The notes: generated by a model not told the origin, from the sequence alone. A stretch of 64,000 nt of DNA from Muricoccus roseus (GCF_900141905.1 NZ_FQZF01000004.1:62001-126000), one strand, 5' to 3'. Counted from the first letter of the stretch, positions 15,702 through 24,887 are shown. Program-made: numbers and translations.

Positions 15702-17627
15702 TCAGCCCAGGGCGCGCAGCGCTTCTCCGCCGGCGTGACGCTGCCGCAGCATCAGCTCGTCCAGCGCCTCGGGCGTCAGCGGCCGGCCAAACAGATAGCC
15801 CTGCGCGGATTCGCAGCCTTCATGCCGCAGCATCTCGGCCTGAGCAGCGGTTTCGACCCCCTCCGCCAGCGTGCTCAGGCCCAGCGCGTTGCTCATGCCC
15901 AGCACGGCGCGGAGGATGGTCACGGCGCTCGCGTCCTTCTCCAGGTTGCGTATGAAGGAGCGGTCGATCTTGACCTTGTCGAAGGGAAATTTCTGCAGAT
16001 AGACAAGGCTGGAATAGCCGGTGCCGAAATCGTCCATCGCGATCCGCACGCCGGCGGCGCGGAGCCGGCGCAGGGTGGCCAGCGTCTCCTCCGTGTCGCC
16101 CAGCAGCACGCCCTCGGTGATCTCCACCTCCAGCCGCTCCGGCGGCAGGCCGCTGCTCTCCAGGGCGGCCATCACCACCTCGAACAGGTCGGACTGACGG
16201 AACTGCACCGGCGAGACATTGACGGCCACGGTCATTCCGTCGGGCCAGCGGGCTGCACGGCGGCAGGCCTCCTGCAGCACCCAGGCGCCGATCGGCCCGA
16301 TCAACCCCGTATCCTCCGCCACCGGGATGAACGCATCGGGCGACATCTCGCCCATTGCGGGACGGGCCCAGCGCAGCAGTGCCTCCGCCCCCGTGATGGT
16401 GCCGCTGCCAAGCCGGACCTGCGGCTGATAGGCGAGGCGGAACCCGCCCTGCTCCAGCGCGATCCGCAGGTCGGCCTCGATGGCCCGCCGCTCCTGCAGC
16501 TTCCGGTTCATCTCGGGGGCGAAGAAGCGATAGCCGCCGCGGCCCGCCTCCTTCGCCTGATAGAGCGCGAGATCGGCGTCCCGAAGGAGTTGGGTGGGGT
16601 CCGCCGAGCCGAAGCGGTCTGTCATGGCGATGCCGATGCTGAGGCCGACCTTGGCCTGGTAGCCGTCCAGGTCGATCGGCGCGTCCAGGGCCGCGATCAG
16701 CCGCCGGGCCAGGGAAGCGGCCGCCCTGGGCTGCTCCGCCCGCGGCTGGATGACCGCGAACTCGTCCCCGCCCAGCCGGGCCAGCGTGTCGCTCTCCCGC
16801 AGCATGGAGGAGAGGCGGCCGGTGACGACCTTCAGCAGCTGGTCGCCGGCGGCGTGACCCAGCGTGTCGTTCACCTCCTTGAAGCGGTCGAGATCGAGGC
16901 AGAGCACCGCCATGGGCTTTCCGTCGCGCCGGGCGAGGGACAGCGCCTGGCGTAGCCGGTCGCTGAAGAGGCCTCGGTTGGGCAGTCCGGTCAGCAGGTC
17001 GTGCGCCGCGAGGAAGCTGGCCCGCTCCAGCGCGTTGTTCAGCAGGCGCAGCGGCACGATGCGCAGCAGCACGAAGATCAGGGCGCCGAGCGTGCAGGAG
17101 GCCAGCGAGACCACCAGGGTACTGGCCAGCACGTCCCGCATCGAGAGGGCGGCCTCGACCTGGCCGAGCTCCTGCCCATCCATCGTGATGGGGGCCTGCC
17201 GGCTGAGGACGGGCCAGGCCAGCTCCCGCTCCGGCAGGGATTCCATCACGAGGTGGCCATCGGCCGCGAAGACGCGGCGGCGTTCCTCGGACGCCCCGCC
17301 CCGGGGCACGGAGACACGCAGACCTTCGAACTCCCAGAAGCCCGGGTTGCGGCGCACCAGCTCCACCACCTCCGCGGCATGGATGCGCGCGCTGGCCTCC
17401 AGCCCGCCGATCATCCGGTAGCGGGAGGCCGAGAAATAGGTGAGCGGGAGAGCAGCCGCGATCAGCAGCGCGGCCAGCGCCGCCAGCGCCGTCACCATGC
17501 GCGTCACCCCGCGAGGCGCCTTCGGGCGGACCTCGGCGATGGCAGGAGGCGGTTCCTGCGCAACCCGGTCCAGCGAGGGAAGCGCGAAGCTCCAGGGCAA
17601 GGTCACGTCCTCATGCGAGCCCGGCAA
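15702..17627 (-). CDS. GGDEF-EAL protein with periplasmic sensor region
   Basis: A 641-residue membrane protein. A cytoplasmic N-tail is followed by a first membrane helix (TALAALAALLIAAALPLTYF, about 46-65), a ~110-residue periplasmic part, and a second helix near 170-195. The GGDEF domain contains DLLTGLPNRGLF and an intact LGGDEF near residue 287. The EAL domain contains GAEALLRWARP near 414, DDFGTGYSS and KVKIDRSFI, so both sites look functional. It is transcribed divergently from a YfiR-like/TonB-receptor pair. In the YfiBNR system a periplasmic YfiR represses a membrane c-di-GMP enzyme, so this protein is the natural local partner. Confidence 0.9.
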   Translation of the reverse strand: MPGSHEDVTLPWSFALPSLDRVAQEPPPAIAEVRPKAPRGVTRMVTALAALAALLIAAALPLTYFSASRYRMIGGLEASARIHAAEVVELVRRNPGFWEFEGLRVSVPRGGASEERRRVFAADGHLVMESLPERELAWPVLSRQAPITMDGQELGQVEAALSMRDVLASTLVVSLASCTLGALIFVLLRIVPLRLLNNALERASFLAAHDLLTGLPNRGLFSDRLRQALSLARRDGKPMAVLCLDLDRFKEVNDTLGHAAGDQLLKVVTGRLSSMLRESDTLARLGGDEFAVIQPRAEQPRAAASLARRLIAALDAPIDLDGYQAKVGLSIGIAMTDRFGSADPTQLLRDADLALYQAKEAGRGGYRFFAPEMNRKLQERRAIEADLRIALEQGGFRLAYQPQVRLGSGTITGAEALLRWARPAMGEMSPDAFIPVAEDTGLIGPIGAWVLQEACRRAARWPDGMTVAVNVSPVQFRQSDLFEVVMAALESSGLPPERLEVEITEGVLLGDTEETLATLRRLRAAGVRIAMDDFGTGYSSLVYLQKFPFDKVKIDRSFIRNLEKDASAVTILRAVLGMSNALGLSTLAEGVETAAQAEMLRHEGCESAQGYLFGRPLTPEALDELMLRQRHAGGEALRALG

Positions 17628-17802
17628 ACCTGGGGCTCATTCGCAAACAAAGGATCAACAGTGGATCGGGCGCAACGGTCTTGCCTGATTATTGGTACTT
17701 TGTTCAGAAAAACGTTGCACAATCGCCGCAGCCGGGCAGCTTCCTGGTTCAGAGACCGGCCGAGCCTCGGGACGTAGGACGTGCGGGCAGGAGGCGTTTG
17801 GC

Positions 17803-18384
17803 TTGTCGCGTTGGAATCGGCCCGGCCTGACCGATGCGCCTCCGCCCTGGTGGGGAGGCGGGAGGCGCCTCGTGCTCCTCAGCCTGACCGGGGCGCTGAT
17901 CGGGATGCCCGGCCCTGGCCTGGCGGAGCCGACGCTCCGCGACCTTCAGGCCGCCGTCCGCGCCCTTGCCTTCCTCGAGGAGCCGCCGACCGGCCTGGCC
18001 GATATCGGCATCGTCTACCCCGATGGATCAGCCGAGGGCCTGTCCCAGGCCCGGCGGATCGCTGCGATCTTCGGTGAGGGGCTGCGGGCCGGCAATCTCA
18101 CCCTGCGGCCGAAGCTCGTCACGGTCGCCGGGGCCGGCCAGGCCGGCGCGGTGGCCCTGCTGCTGACCGATGCGGCCCTGCCGGAGGTGCATCGGGTCGC
18201 GGCCGCCGTGGCGCGGAGCGGGGTGGTGACCATTGCCGCGGGAACCACGGCTCCGGAGGCCGGGGCGAGCGTGCTGTCGGTACGGGGCGGGCCACGGGTG
18301 GAAATCGTCGTCAACCGCGCCGCGGCCCAGGCGGCCGGGGTCAGCTTCGCTGCGGCCTTTCGCATGATGATTCAGGAGCGCTGA
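17803..18384 (+). CDS. YfiR-like periplasmic protein (DUF4154)
   Basis: A 193-residue exported protein. A signal peptide (RRLVLLSLTGALIGMPGPGLAEP) is followed by a small alpha/beta domain ending RVEIVVNRAAAQAAGVSFAAAFRMM, which matches the C-terminal pattern of YfiR/DUF4154 proteins. The start is a TTG at 17803 with a perfect AGGAGG 8 bp upstream; no ATG is suitable. The TonB-dependent receptor gene begins 1 bp after its stop. YfiR proteins repress partner diguanylate cyclases from the periplasm. The family call rests mainly on the C-terminus and the gene neighbourhood. Confidence 0.65.
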   Translation: MSRWNRPGLTDAPPPWWGGGRRLVLLSLTGALIGMPGPGLAEPTLRDLQAAVRALAFLEEPPTGLADIGIVYPDGSAEGLSQARRIAAIFGEGLRAGNLTLRPKLVTVAGAGQAGAVALLLTDAALPEVHRVAAAVARSGVVTIAAGTTAPEAGASVLSVRGGPRVEIVVNRAAAQAAGVSFAAAFRMMIQER

Positions 18385-18385
18385 C

Positions 18386-20386
18386 GTGACCAGGAGCAGA
18401 TGCCTCCCATCGCGGCTCCTCGCCTGCGTCGCGGGAATCCTGGTTCTGCTGGCGGCCCTTCCGGCCCTCGCCCTCGGCATGGACCGTGCGGCGCTGGAGG
18501 AGCTTTTCGGCGAGTCCGTGACGACGAGCGCCAGCGGCAAGCCCCAGCGCGCCTCAGACGTGCCGCTGGGGATGGACATCATCACCGCCGAGCAGATCCG
18601 CCGCTCCGGCGCGCATGACATTCCGGCCGTGCTGGCGCGCTACACGTCGCTCGACGTGCATCAGTACAACGCCTCCGACTATGCGGTGGGCGTGCGCGGC
18701 TATGCCACGCCGATGACGCCGAGGCTGCTGGTGCTGGTGAATGGCCGGCAGGTCTATCTGGACCATTATGGCTATGCCGCCTGGGACGCGATCCCGGTGC
18801 AGCTGGGCGAGATCCGGCAGATCGAGGTGGTGAAGGGGCCGAACAGCGCGCTGTTCGGGTTCAACGCGGTCGCGGGGGTGGTGAATATCATCACCTACGA
18901 TCCCTCCTATGAGCATCGCTCCAACGCGGTGGTCCGGCTCGGGACAGGGGGCTACCGCGAAACCTCGGGCGTGGTCAGCGCGCCCCTGGGCGATGGCGGC
19001 GGGCTGCGCCTCTCCGCCGGCCTGCGCGGAGAGCACAACTGGGGCCGCGGCTACACGGATTTCGAGCGCGCCTCGCTGGACGCCGGCCGCTCGCCGACCC
19101 GTGCGCAATTCGCGGGGGAAGCCGCCTTCCGCCTCGGCCCCGCCGCCCGCGGCGCCATCGATGCGAGCTTCGGCCGCAACATTGGCGCGCCGTTCGCCGA
19201 TTACGGCCAGTTCTGGCGCGAGGACAAGCGCATCTGGAGCCTGCGCGGCCGGGTGGAGGCCAACACCTCGCTCGGCCTGGTGGAGGCGCAGATCTATCGC
19301 AACGCCTTCCGGGCCACCTACGCGGCCACGCCCTTCGTCACGGACCATTCCGTGACCGTCGCCGAGTTGAGCGACACGGTGAAGCTCGGTGCGGCGCACA
19401 CGCTGCGTCCGATGGTCGAGTTTCGGCGCGCCACGATGGATATCGGCGCCAGCAAGGTGGTCTATGACATCGCCGCCGCCGGCGCGATGTGGAACTGGGC
19501 CGTCACGGACCGGGTCGAGACCACGCTGGCGCTGCGCTACGACCATCTCTGGCTCAACGGTTCGGGCTATGACGATCCGGCCTTTCCCTATGGGGACCGG
19601 GATTATGACCGCAACTTCGGCACGGCCACCTGGAACTTCGGCCTCGTCTGGCGCGCGACGGATGATGACACCTTCCGCCTCGGCGCGGCGCGCGGCGTCG
19701 GGCTGCCCACCCTCTATGACCTGGGCTGGCGGGACTCCTACCCGGCCTTCGGCTACCAGGACACGGGCAATCCCTATCTCGGCCCCACGGTGGTGACGGA
19801 CTACCAGCTCGAGTACAGGCGGCGGATCGAAGCCATCGACGGGCGGTTCAGCATCACCGGCTTCCACCAGCGCAACCGGGGCTTCAGCAGCGGGCTGTCG
19901 GCAGCCACCCATTTCCCGCCGGATGTCGCCTATGAGACCTACACCCCCTATGCGCTCGGCCGCTCCGATGTCACGGGCTTCGACCTCTCGCTGAGGGGGC
20001 GGGCGCTCGGAGCCATCGACTGGGGCGTGGAATATCGGCTCGCCGCCGTCTCCTCCGAGTTCCGCCCGTCCCTCCTCGACCCGAAGCGCGCCTCCCCCCG
20101 CCACCTCGTCTCGGCGCGCCTTGGCTGGAGCAGCGGTCCGCTGGAGCTCAATCTCTTCGGCCGCTATGCCAGCCTGGCCCAGGGATACCGGACGGTGAAC
20201 GAGGCGGATGCGGTGCTGGCGCGCAGCAAGGACTACGTCTCCGTCGCCGCGCGCATCGCCTACCGCCTGACCGACCGGATGACCCTGGCGTTGGAAGGCG
20301 AGAACCTGCTGCACGAACGGCAGGAGCAGACCTATGCCCTGAAGGCGGAGCGGCGCTTCTACCTCTCGCTGCGCGCCGACTTCTAG
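18386..20386 (+). CDS. TonB-dependent receptor
   Basis: A 666-residue outer-membrane receptor. A signal peptide (about 1-30) is followed by a plug domain: ESVTTSASGKPQRASDVP, then ITAEQIRRSGAHDIPAVLARY, LLVLVNGRQVYLDHYG, and the plug end EIRQIEVVKGPNSALFGFNAVAGVVNIIT. A beta-barrel follows, ending in a terminal Phe (LSLRADF) as usual for outer-membrane insertion. The plug-start pattern resembles receptors paired with YfiR-like proteins, which often sense rather than import. Start GTG 18386 follows the YfiR-like stop by 1 bp, with CAGGAGCG upstream. The ligand is unknown. The 24 bp before the convergent PrpD-like gene hold no obvious terminator. Confidence 0.9.
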   Translation: MTRSRCLPSRLLACVAGILVLLAALPALALGMDRAALEELFGESVTTSASGKPQRASDVPLGMDIITAEQIRRSGAHDIPAVLARYTSLDVHQYNASDYAVGVRGYATPMTPRLLVLVNGRQVYLDHYGYAAWDAIPVQLGEIRQIEVVKGPNSALFGFNAVAGVVNIITYDPSYEHRSNAVVRLGTGGYRETSGVVSAPLGDGGGLRLSAGLRGEHNWGRGYTDFERASLDAGRSPTRAQFAGEAAFRLGPAARGAIDASFGRNIGAPFADYGQFWREDKRIWSLRGRVEANTSLGLVEAQIYRNAFRATYAATPFVTDHSVTVAELSDTVKLGAAHTLRPMVEFRRATMDIGASKVVYDIAAAGAMWNWAVTDRVETTLALRYDHLWLNGSGYDDPAFPYGDRDYDRNFGTATWNFGLVWRATDDDTFRLGAARGVGLPTLYDLGWRDSYPAFGYQDTGNPYLGPTVVTDYQLEYRRRIEAIDGRFSITGFHQRNRGFSSGLSAATHFPPDVAYETYTPYALGRSDVTGFDLSLRGRALGAIDWGVEYRLAAVSSEFRPSLLDPKRASPRHLVSARLGWSSGPLELNLFGRYASLAQGYRTVNEADAVLARSKDYVSVAARIAYRLTDRMTLALEGENLLHERQEQTYALKAERRFYLSLRADF

Positions 20387-20410
20387 TTCCGGCCATGGGG
20401 CAGAGGGGGA

Positions 20411-21820
20411 TCAGGCCAGGGCCAGGCCGCCGAGAAGCCGTGCCAAATCCGCCTGCCGCTCCAGCCCGAGGAGTTGCTCCGCCAGGGCCTCAGCAGCGCC
20501 GGGACCCAGCACGGGGGCTGCATTCTCCATGAACTTCCGCCGCACGGCCTCGGCACCGATCGGGCGTTCGCGGGTTCCGAGCGGAAAGGCGATCAGCGGT
20601 GAGGCGAAGACGCGGCCCCTGGCCTCGACGCTCACCCGCCCCGCCGGCCGCCGCAACGGGCCGCTCATCATCGCATCGATCGCTGGATCGACCTCCGCCA
20701 CCACCCTCCGGGCGAAGGCGGCGAGGTCCGGCCGCGCCATCGTCTCCGCCCGGTACCACTGGGCCGCGGGGGCGATGCCATGGGCGAGGGCTGCGCAGGC
20801 GAAGGGGAAGCTGAACTGGGCGTCCACCATCGTCTCCGGCGCGGCCTGCATGAAGTCCCGCGCCAGCCCGGCGGAGGTATATAGGGTGACGCGTCCAATC
20901 TCCTCCGGTGCCAGGGCCTCCGCGCGCAGGATGTCCGCGAAGCCTTCGAGCGCCGTGTGCATCCAGCGGCAGGTGGGGAAGGGCTTCAGGCTGGCGTTCC
21001 ACATCCGCCATTCGGAACCCAGCCCCTCGACCAGCAAGGCCGGATTGAAGCGGTCGGAGCCGAGCATGCGCCACAGACCGGTTTCGCCGCCCAGCACGTC
21101 GCGCGAGCCCGTCATCCCGGCGGCATGCATCTGCACGGCGCGTATGCCAGCCTCGGCGGCGGGCGCGTTGAAATCCTTGAAGGAGACGAGGGGGCGGCTC
21201 TCCCAATTGTACTTCCGCAGGCTCGGCAGGGGGCTGAGCGTGGCGGCGAGGCCGACGGCATTCTCCAGCGCCACCGCGTCCAGCCCCATCAGCAGCCCAT
21301 AGGCGATGGCGGAGCCGACGCCCTGGTGCTGGCACACGCCGTAGACCTGCCGGAAACGCTCGAAGCTCGGCTGGATGGCGTGAATCAGGCGCCCGTTGAT
21401 CTCATAGGCTGCCACGAGCGCCGTGAGGAAGGCCGCACCCTCCGTCGCCCGCAGGAAGGGCGCGCTGAAGGCGGCCGCGATGAGGCTGGCGCCCGGATGC
21501 CCCATGCCGCGTCCATCCACCTCGAACCCGTCGTCGAAATCGAGCGCGTTCATGGCGACCGAATTTGCGAAGGCGGCCGCTGCCGGGCCGTGGCGCCGCG
21601 CGGTGCCGAGCACGGGGCAGAGGCCCCCCCGGTGCTCGGCCGCCAGATAGGCGAGCGCCTGGTAGCTGAGCGTGGAATCCGCCCCCGCCAGGCCGCAGCC
21701 GATCAGGTCCAGCAGGTGGAGCTTGGCCTTGGCGACCAGCTCCGGCGGAATGGCCTCGAAGGTGAGGCCGGCGGCGAAGGAGGCGACGCGTTGCGTCAGC
21801 GTCCCCGCCGCGTCGTTCAC
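20411..21820 (-). CDS. MmgE/PrpD family protein
   Basis: A 469-residue member of the 2-methylcitrate dehydratase/immune-responsive-gene-1 fold. Motifs include KAKLHLLDLIGCGLAGAD, the DFDDGFEVDGRGMGHPGASLIAAA substrate-site block and KPFPTCRWMHTALEG. Family members dehydrate or decarboxylate tricarboxylates and related hydroxy-acids. True PrpD sits with prpB/prpC, which are absent here. Start is GTG 21820, overlapping the aminotransferase stop as GTGA, so the pair is translationally coupled. It closes the amino-acid uptake operon, so a keto- or hydroxy-acid derived from a transported amino acid is a reasonable guess. Confidence 0.82.
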   Translation of the reverse strand: MNDAAGTLTQRVASFAAGLTFEAIPPELVAKAKLHLLDLIGCGLAGADSTLSYQALAYLAAEHRGGLCPVLGTARRHGPAAAAFANSVAMNALDFDDGFEVDGRGMGHPGASLIAAAFSAPFLRATEGAAFLTALVAAYEINGRLIHAIQPSFERFRQVYGVCQHQGVGSAIAYGLLMGLDAVALENAVGLAATLSPLPSLRKYNWESRPLVSFKDFNAPAAEAGIRAVQMHAAGMTGSRDVLGGETGLWRMLGSDRFNPALLVEGLGSEWRMWNASLKPFPTCRWMHTALEGFADILRAEALAPEEIGRVTLYTSAGLARDFMQAAPETMVDAQFSFPFACAALAHGIAPAAQWYRAETMARPDLAAFARRVVAEVDPAIDAMMSGPLRRPAGRVSVEARGRVFASPLIAFPLGTRERPIGAEAVRRKFMENAAPVLGPGAAEALAEQLLGLERQADLARLLGGLALA

Positions 21821-22731
21821 GCCCAGGGCCCGAGGAAGGTCTGGTCGTAGAGGGCGGAGAGGCGTGCCGTGACGGGGCCGGGGCGGGAGGCGCCCATCGG
21901 CCGGCCATCCACGGCGGCCACCGGCGTCAGCCCGCCGAAGGTGCCGGTCACAAAGGCCTCGTCGGCCGTATAGACCTCGGCGAGGGTGAAATCCTCCTGC
22001 CGGCAGGGCACGCCGACCGTGGCACAGAGCTCGATCACCTTCGCCCGGGTGATGCCCTTGAAGCAGAAGCGGCCGGTGGAGGTGATCACCGCGCCATCCC
22101 GCACGATGAAGAAGTTGGTGGAGTTGCAGCTGGAGACGAAGCCCAGCGGATCCAGCATCAGCGCCTCATGCGCGCCGGCCTGGATGGCCTGCAGCAGGGC
22201 CTGGATGAGGTTCAGGCGGGAATGGGAGTTCAGCCGCAGGTCGAACACGTCCGGCGTGCTGCAGCGGAAGGTGGAGGTGGCGAGCTTCAGCCCGGCGCGC
22301 TTGATCTCGGGATCGGGGAGCTTGTACTCGGCCGTGACCGCGATGGTGGGGCGGCCGAGCGCGTTGCGCGGGTCCTGGTGCACGGTGCGCTTCTCGCCCC
22401 GCGTGACCATCAGCCGCAGATGCGCGCCATGCTCCATGCCGTTGCCGGCGCAGGTCTCCTCCAGGATGCGGCGCATGCCCGCCTGGTCCACGCCGATGTC
22501 CAGCGCGATGGTGCTCGCCCCCTGGTAGAGGCGCTTCAGATGTTCGTCCACCAGCACCAGCCGGCCATGGCTGAGGCGGATGCCCTCCCACACGCCGTCG
22601 CCCAGGCCGAAGCCGGCATCGAAGATGGAGACCACCGCCTCGGCGCGCGGCACGAGGCGGCCGTTCAGCCAGATCAGCACCTTCTCGTTGCGCGGGTCCT
22701 CGGCGGGGGTCTGGGCGCCCTTGGTTTCCAT
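21817..22731 (-). CDS. Class IV aminotransferase-fold protein lacking an obvious PLP lysine
   Basis: A 304-residue protein of the branched-chain/D-amino-acid aminotransferase fold. It has IWLNGRLVPRAEAVVSIFDAGFGLGDGVWEGIR, a GFVSSCNSTNFFIV block, CFKGITRAKVIELC and EAFVTGTFGGLTPV, all typical. The segment that normally holds the Schiff-base lysine reads FDLRLNSHSRLNLIQALL. No Lys occurs between LKLATS and FCFKGITR, so the catalytic residue appears substituted. It may be a non-PLP or altered enzyme, or its family may use another Lys. It lies in the same operon as the ABC transporter, 15 bp after the ATPase-gene boundary, and overlaps the PrpD-like gene. Confidence 0.8.
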   Translation of the reverse strand: METKGAQTPAEDPRNEKVLIWLNGRLVPRAEAVVSIFDAGFGLGDGVWEGIRLSHGRLVLVDEHLKRLYQGASTIALDIGVDQAGMRRILEETCAGNGMEHGAHLRLMVTRGEKRTVHQDPRNALGRPTIAVTAEYKLPDPEIKRAGLKLATSTFRCSTPDVFDLRLNSHSRLNLIQALLQAIQAGAHEALMLDPLGFVSSCNSTNFFIVRDGAVITSTGRFCFKGITRAKVIELCATVGVPCRQEDFTLAEVYTADEAFVTGTFGGLTPVAAVDGRPMGASRPGPVTARLSALYDQTFLGPWA

Positions 22732-22746
22732 GTCAGCGATGTCCGT

Positions 22747-23523
22747 TCAGAAGGCGAAGGCCGAGTGCTGGCCGATGAAGGCGCGGGTCCGCTCCTCGCG
22801 CGGGTGCTTCAGCACCTCCTCCGGCGTGCCCTGTTCCAGGATGCGGCCCTGGTGGAGGAACAGCACGCGGGTGGCGAAGTGATAGGCGAAGCCCAGCTCA
22901 TGCGTGACGAGCAGCATGGTCCGCCCCTCCTGCGAGAGGTCGAGAATGGTCTGAAGCACTTCCCCCACCAGCTCGGGGTCGAGGGAGGAGGTGGGTTCGT
23001 CGAAGAGCAGGATCTCCGGCTCCATCGCCAGGGCACGGGCGATGGCGACGCGCTGCTGCTGGCCGCCGGAAAGGCGGGAGGGATACTCCGCCGCCTTCTC
23101 CGTCAGCCCCACCTTGGCCAGGTAGCGCAACGCGCGCTCCTCCGCCTCCCGCCGCCGGACGCCGAGGACGGAGACGGGGCCCTCCATCACGTTCTGCGCC
23201 ACGGTCATGTGCGGAAACAGGTTGAACTGCTGAAAGATCATGCCGATGCGTGTCCGCAGCCGGCAAAGCTCTGCCTCGGGGTAGCGGATGGTGCCGCCCT
23301 TCTCCTGCCCGAGAAGCTGGCCGTCGAGCGCGACGCGCCCGGCGCTCGGCATTTCCATCATGTTGATGCAGCGGAGGAAGGTGCTCTTGCCCGAACCGCT
23401 GGAGCCGAGAATGGCGATGCGCTCGCCTTTGGCCACGGTCAGGTCAATGCCGGAGAGCACCTCCAGCTGCCCGAAGCTCTTGCGCAGCCCCTCGATGCGG
23501 AGGACCTCCTGCGGCGTGTCCAT
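22747..23523 (-). CDS. Polar amino-acid ABC transporter ATPase (GlnQ/HisP-like)
   Basis: A 258-residue ABC ATPase. Walker A is GSSGSGKST, the Q-loop region is MIFQQFNLFPHMTV, the signature is LSGGQQQRVAIARALA, and Walker B is EILLFDEPTSSLDPE. The FNLFPHMT wording and the LRCINMMEMPSAG segment are typical of polar amino-acid importers. It energises the two permeases encoded immediately upstream (2-bp spacing). It precedes the class IV protein gene on the same transcript. Confidence 0.92.
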   Translation of the reverse strand: MDTPQEVLRIEGLRKSFGQLEVLSGIDLTVAKGERIAILGSSGSGKSTFLRCINMMEMPSAGRVALDGQLLGQEKGGTIRYPEAELCRLRTRIGMIFQQFNLFPHMTVAQNVMEGPVSVLGVRRREAEERALRYLAKVGLTEKAAEYPSRLSGGQQQRVAIARALAMEPEILLFDEPTSSLDPELVGEVLQTILDLSQEGRTMLLVTHELGFAYHFATRVLFLHQGRILEQGTPEEVLKHPREERTRAFIGQHSAFAF

Positions 23524-23525
23524 GC

Positions 23526-24194
23526 TCAGGCCCCCCGGGCGTTCAGCCGGCGCTCGATGATGGATGCCACCACCGTGCCGGGATAGATGAGGAAGAAGTA
23601 GATCACCGCGACGACCGTGAAGGTCTCGAGCGGCAGGAAGGTCTGCGTGCTCAGCGTCCGCGCCTCATGCATCAGCTCATGCACCGTGATGACGGAGGCG
23701 ATGGAGGTCATCTTCGCGAGCTCCACCCCGCGGTTGGTGAAGGCGGGGATCATGCGGCGGATGGCCTGGGGCAGGATGATCCGGCGCATCAGCGTCCAGT
23801 AGGACATGCCGAGAGCGCGCCCTGCCTCCCACTGGCCGGCCGTGATGGATTGCAGGCCGCCGCGGTAGATCTCGGCGCAATAGGCGGAGGTGTTCAGGCA
23901 CAGGCCCAGGCTGGCCGCCAAGAAGGGCGTGGTCTGGATGCCCGTGAGGACGGGGAAGGCATAGTAGAACCACACGAGCTGCACGAGCACGGGCGTGTTG
24001 CGGAAAACCTCGATGTAGGCTGTGGCCGGCCAGTTCAGGATCTTGCGCGGCGAGCCGCGTGCGATGCCGAGGAACAACCCCACGACCAGGGCCAGGACGA
24101 AGGCGATGACCCAGAGGGCAACAGTCAACCAGATGCCGCGCAGCAGCAGGTCCGCGTTGCGGAGGATCTCGAGGAAGTCGAACTCGTAATCCAT
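23526..24194 (-). CDS. Amino-acid ABC transporter permease (HisMQ/GlnP type)
   Basis: A 222-residue inner-membrane permease. N-terminal GIWLTVALWVIAFVLALVVG, the central EVFRNTPVLVQLVWFYYAFP, and the EAA loop in SITAGQWEAGRALGMSYWTLMRRIILPQAIRRMIPAF are characteristic of the polar amino-acid family. Membrane helices span most of the length. The gene follows the sister permease by 6 bp, and both resemble each other, implying a heterodimer in the membrane. Confidence 0.91.
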   Translation of the reverse strand: MDYEFDFLEILRNADLLLRGIWLTVALWVIAFVLALVVGLFLGIARGSPRKILNWPATAYIEVFRNTPVLVQLVWFYYAFPVLTGIQTTPFLAASLGLCLNTSAYCAEIYRGGLQSITAGQWEAGRALGMSYWTLMRRIILPQAIRRMIPAFTNRGVELAKMTSIASVITVHELMHEARTLSTQTFLPLETFTVVAVIYFFLIYPGTVVASIIERRLNARGA

Positions 24195-24200
24195 GCCGGG

Positions 24201-24869
24201 CTACCGCCGCCCGCGGTGCAGGACCGCCTCCACCCGCCGCATGCCGAGGCTGGCGAGGAAGAGGACGAGGAAGAAGATCACGGCCACGGCGCTATAGGTC
24301 TCCAGCGGCCGGAAGCTTTGCGACGCGATGACCATGGCGCGATAGAGCAGCTCCCCATAGGCCAGGGTCGCGGCCAGGGCGGTGGTCTTCACCAGCTCGA
24401 AGGAGCGTTCCATCAGCGGCGGGATCATGCGGCGCACGGCCTGCGGCAGGATGATGCGGCGCATCAGCCGCGCCTCCGTCATCCCCAACGCGCGCCCAGC
24501 CTCCCACTGCCCCTTCTCGATCGAGATGATGCCGGCGCGGAAGATCTCGGCGAAGAAGGCGCCGGACTGGACGGAGAGCGCGAGCAGCGCGGCCCCGAAG
24601 GGACTCATGCTGATGTTCAGCAGGATCGGCAGGCCGAAGAAGTACCAGAAGAAGTGCAGCAGGGGCGGCGTGTTCCGGTAGAACTCGATCACCGCCAGGG
24701 CGAGCACGGACAGGACGCGCGAGCGCGAGAGCCGCAGCAGCGCGAGCACGAGGCCCAGCGCCAGCCCGGCCGCGATGGACCAGCCGGAAAGCCAGAGCGT
24801 GTTGCCGAGCCCCTCCAGGAGGGGCCCGGCATTGCGCCAGACCGGCGAGAAGTCCCAGTCGTATCCCAC
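24201..24869 (-). CDS. Amino-acid ABC transporter permease (HisMQ/GlnP type)
   Basis: A 222-residue permease paralogous to its downstream neighbour. It contains GLGNTLWLSGWSIAAGLALG, EFYRNTPPLLHFFWYFFGLPIL and the EAA-loop motif EKGQWEAGRALGMTEARLMRRIILPQAVRRMIPPL. It forms the second half of the transmembrane channel. The gene starts 18 bp after the binding-protein stop, in a tight operon. Confidence 0.91.
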   Translation of the reverse strand: MGYDWDFSPVWRNAGPLLEGLGNTLWLSGWSIAAGLALGLVLALLRLSRSRVLSVLALAVIEFYRNTPPLLHFFWYFFGLPILLNISMSPFGAALLALSVQSGAFFAEIFRAGIISIEKGQWEAGRALGMTEARLMRRIILPQAVRRMIPPLMERSFELVKTTALAATLAYGELLYRAMVIASQSFRPLETYSAVAVIFFLVLFLASLGMRRVEAVLHRGRR

Positions 24870-24887
24870 GGCCGGTCGTGCGCCGCG

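Noticed and set aside
18554-20314. Minus-strand frame antisense to the TonB receptor
   Set aside because: No recognisable domain; the receptor reading is continuous and ends in the expected C-terminal Phe.
20411-21820. Calling either PrpD-like protein 2-methylcitrate dehydratase (prpD)
   Set aside because: No prpB, prpC or prpR genes are nearby for this copy or the one at 49627, and the family has several functions, so the specific name is not supported.
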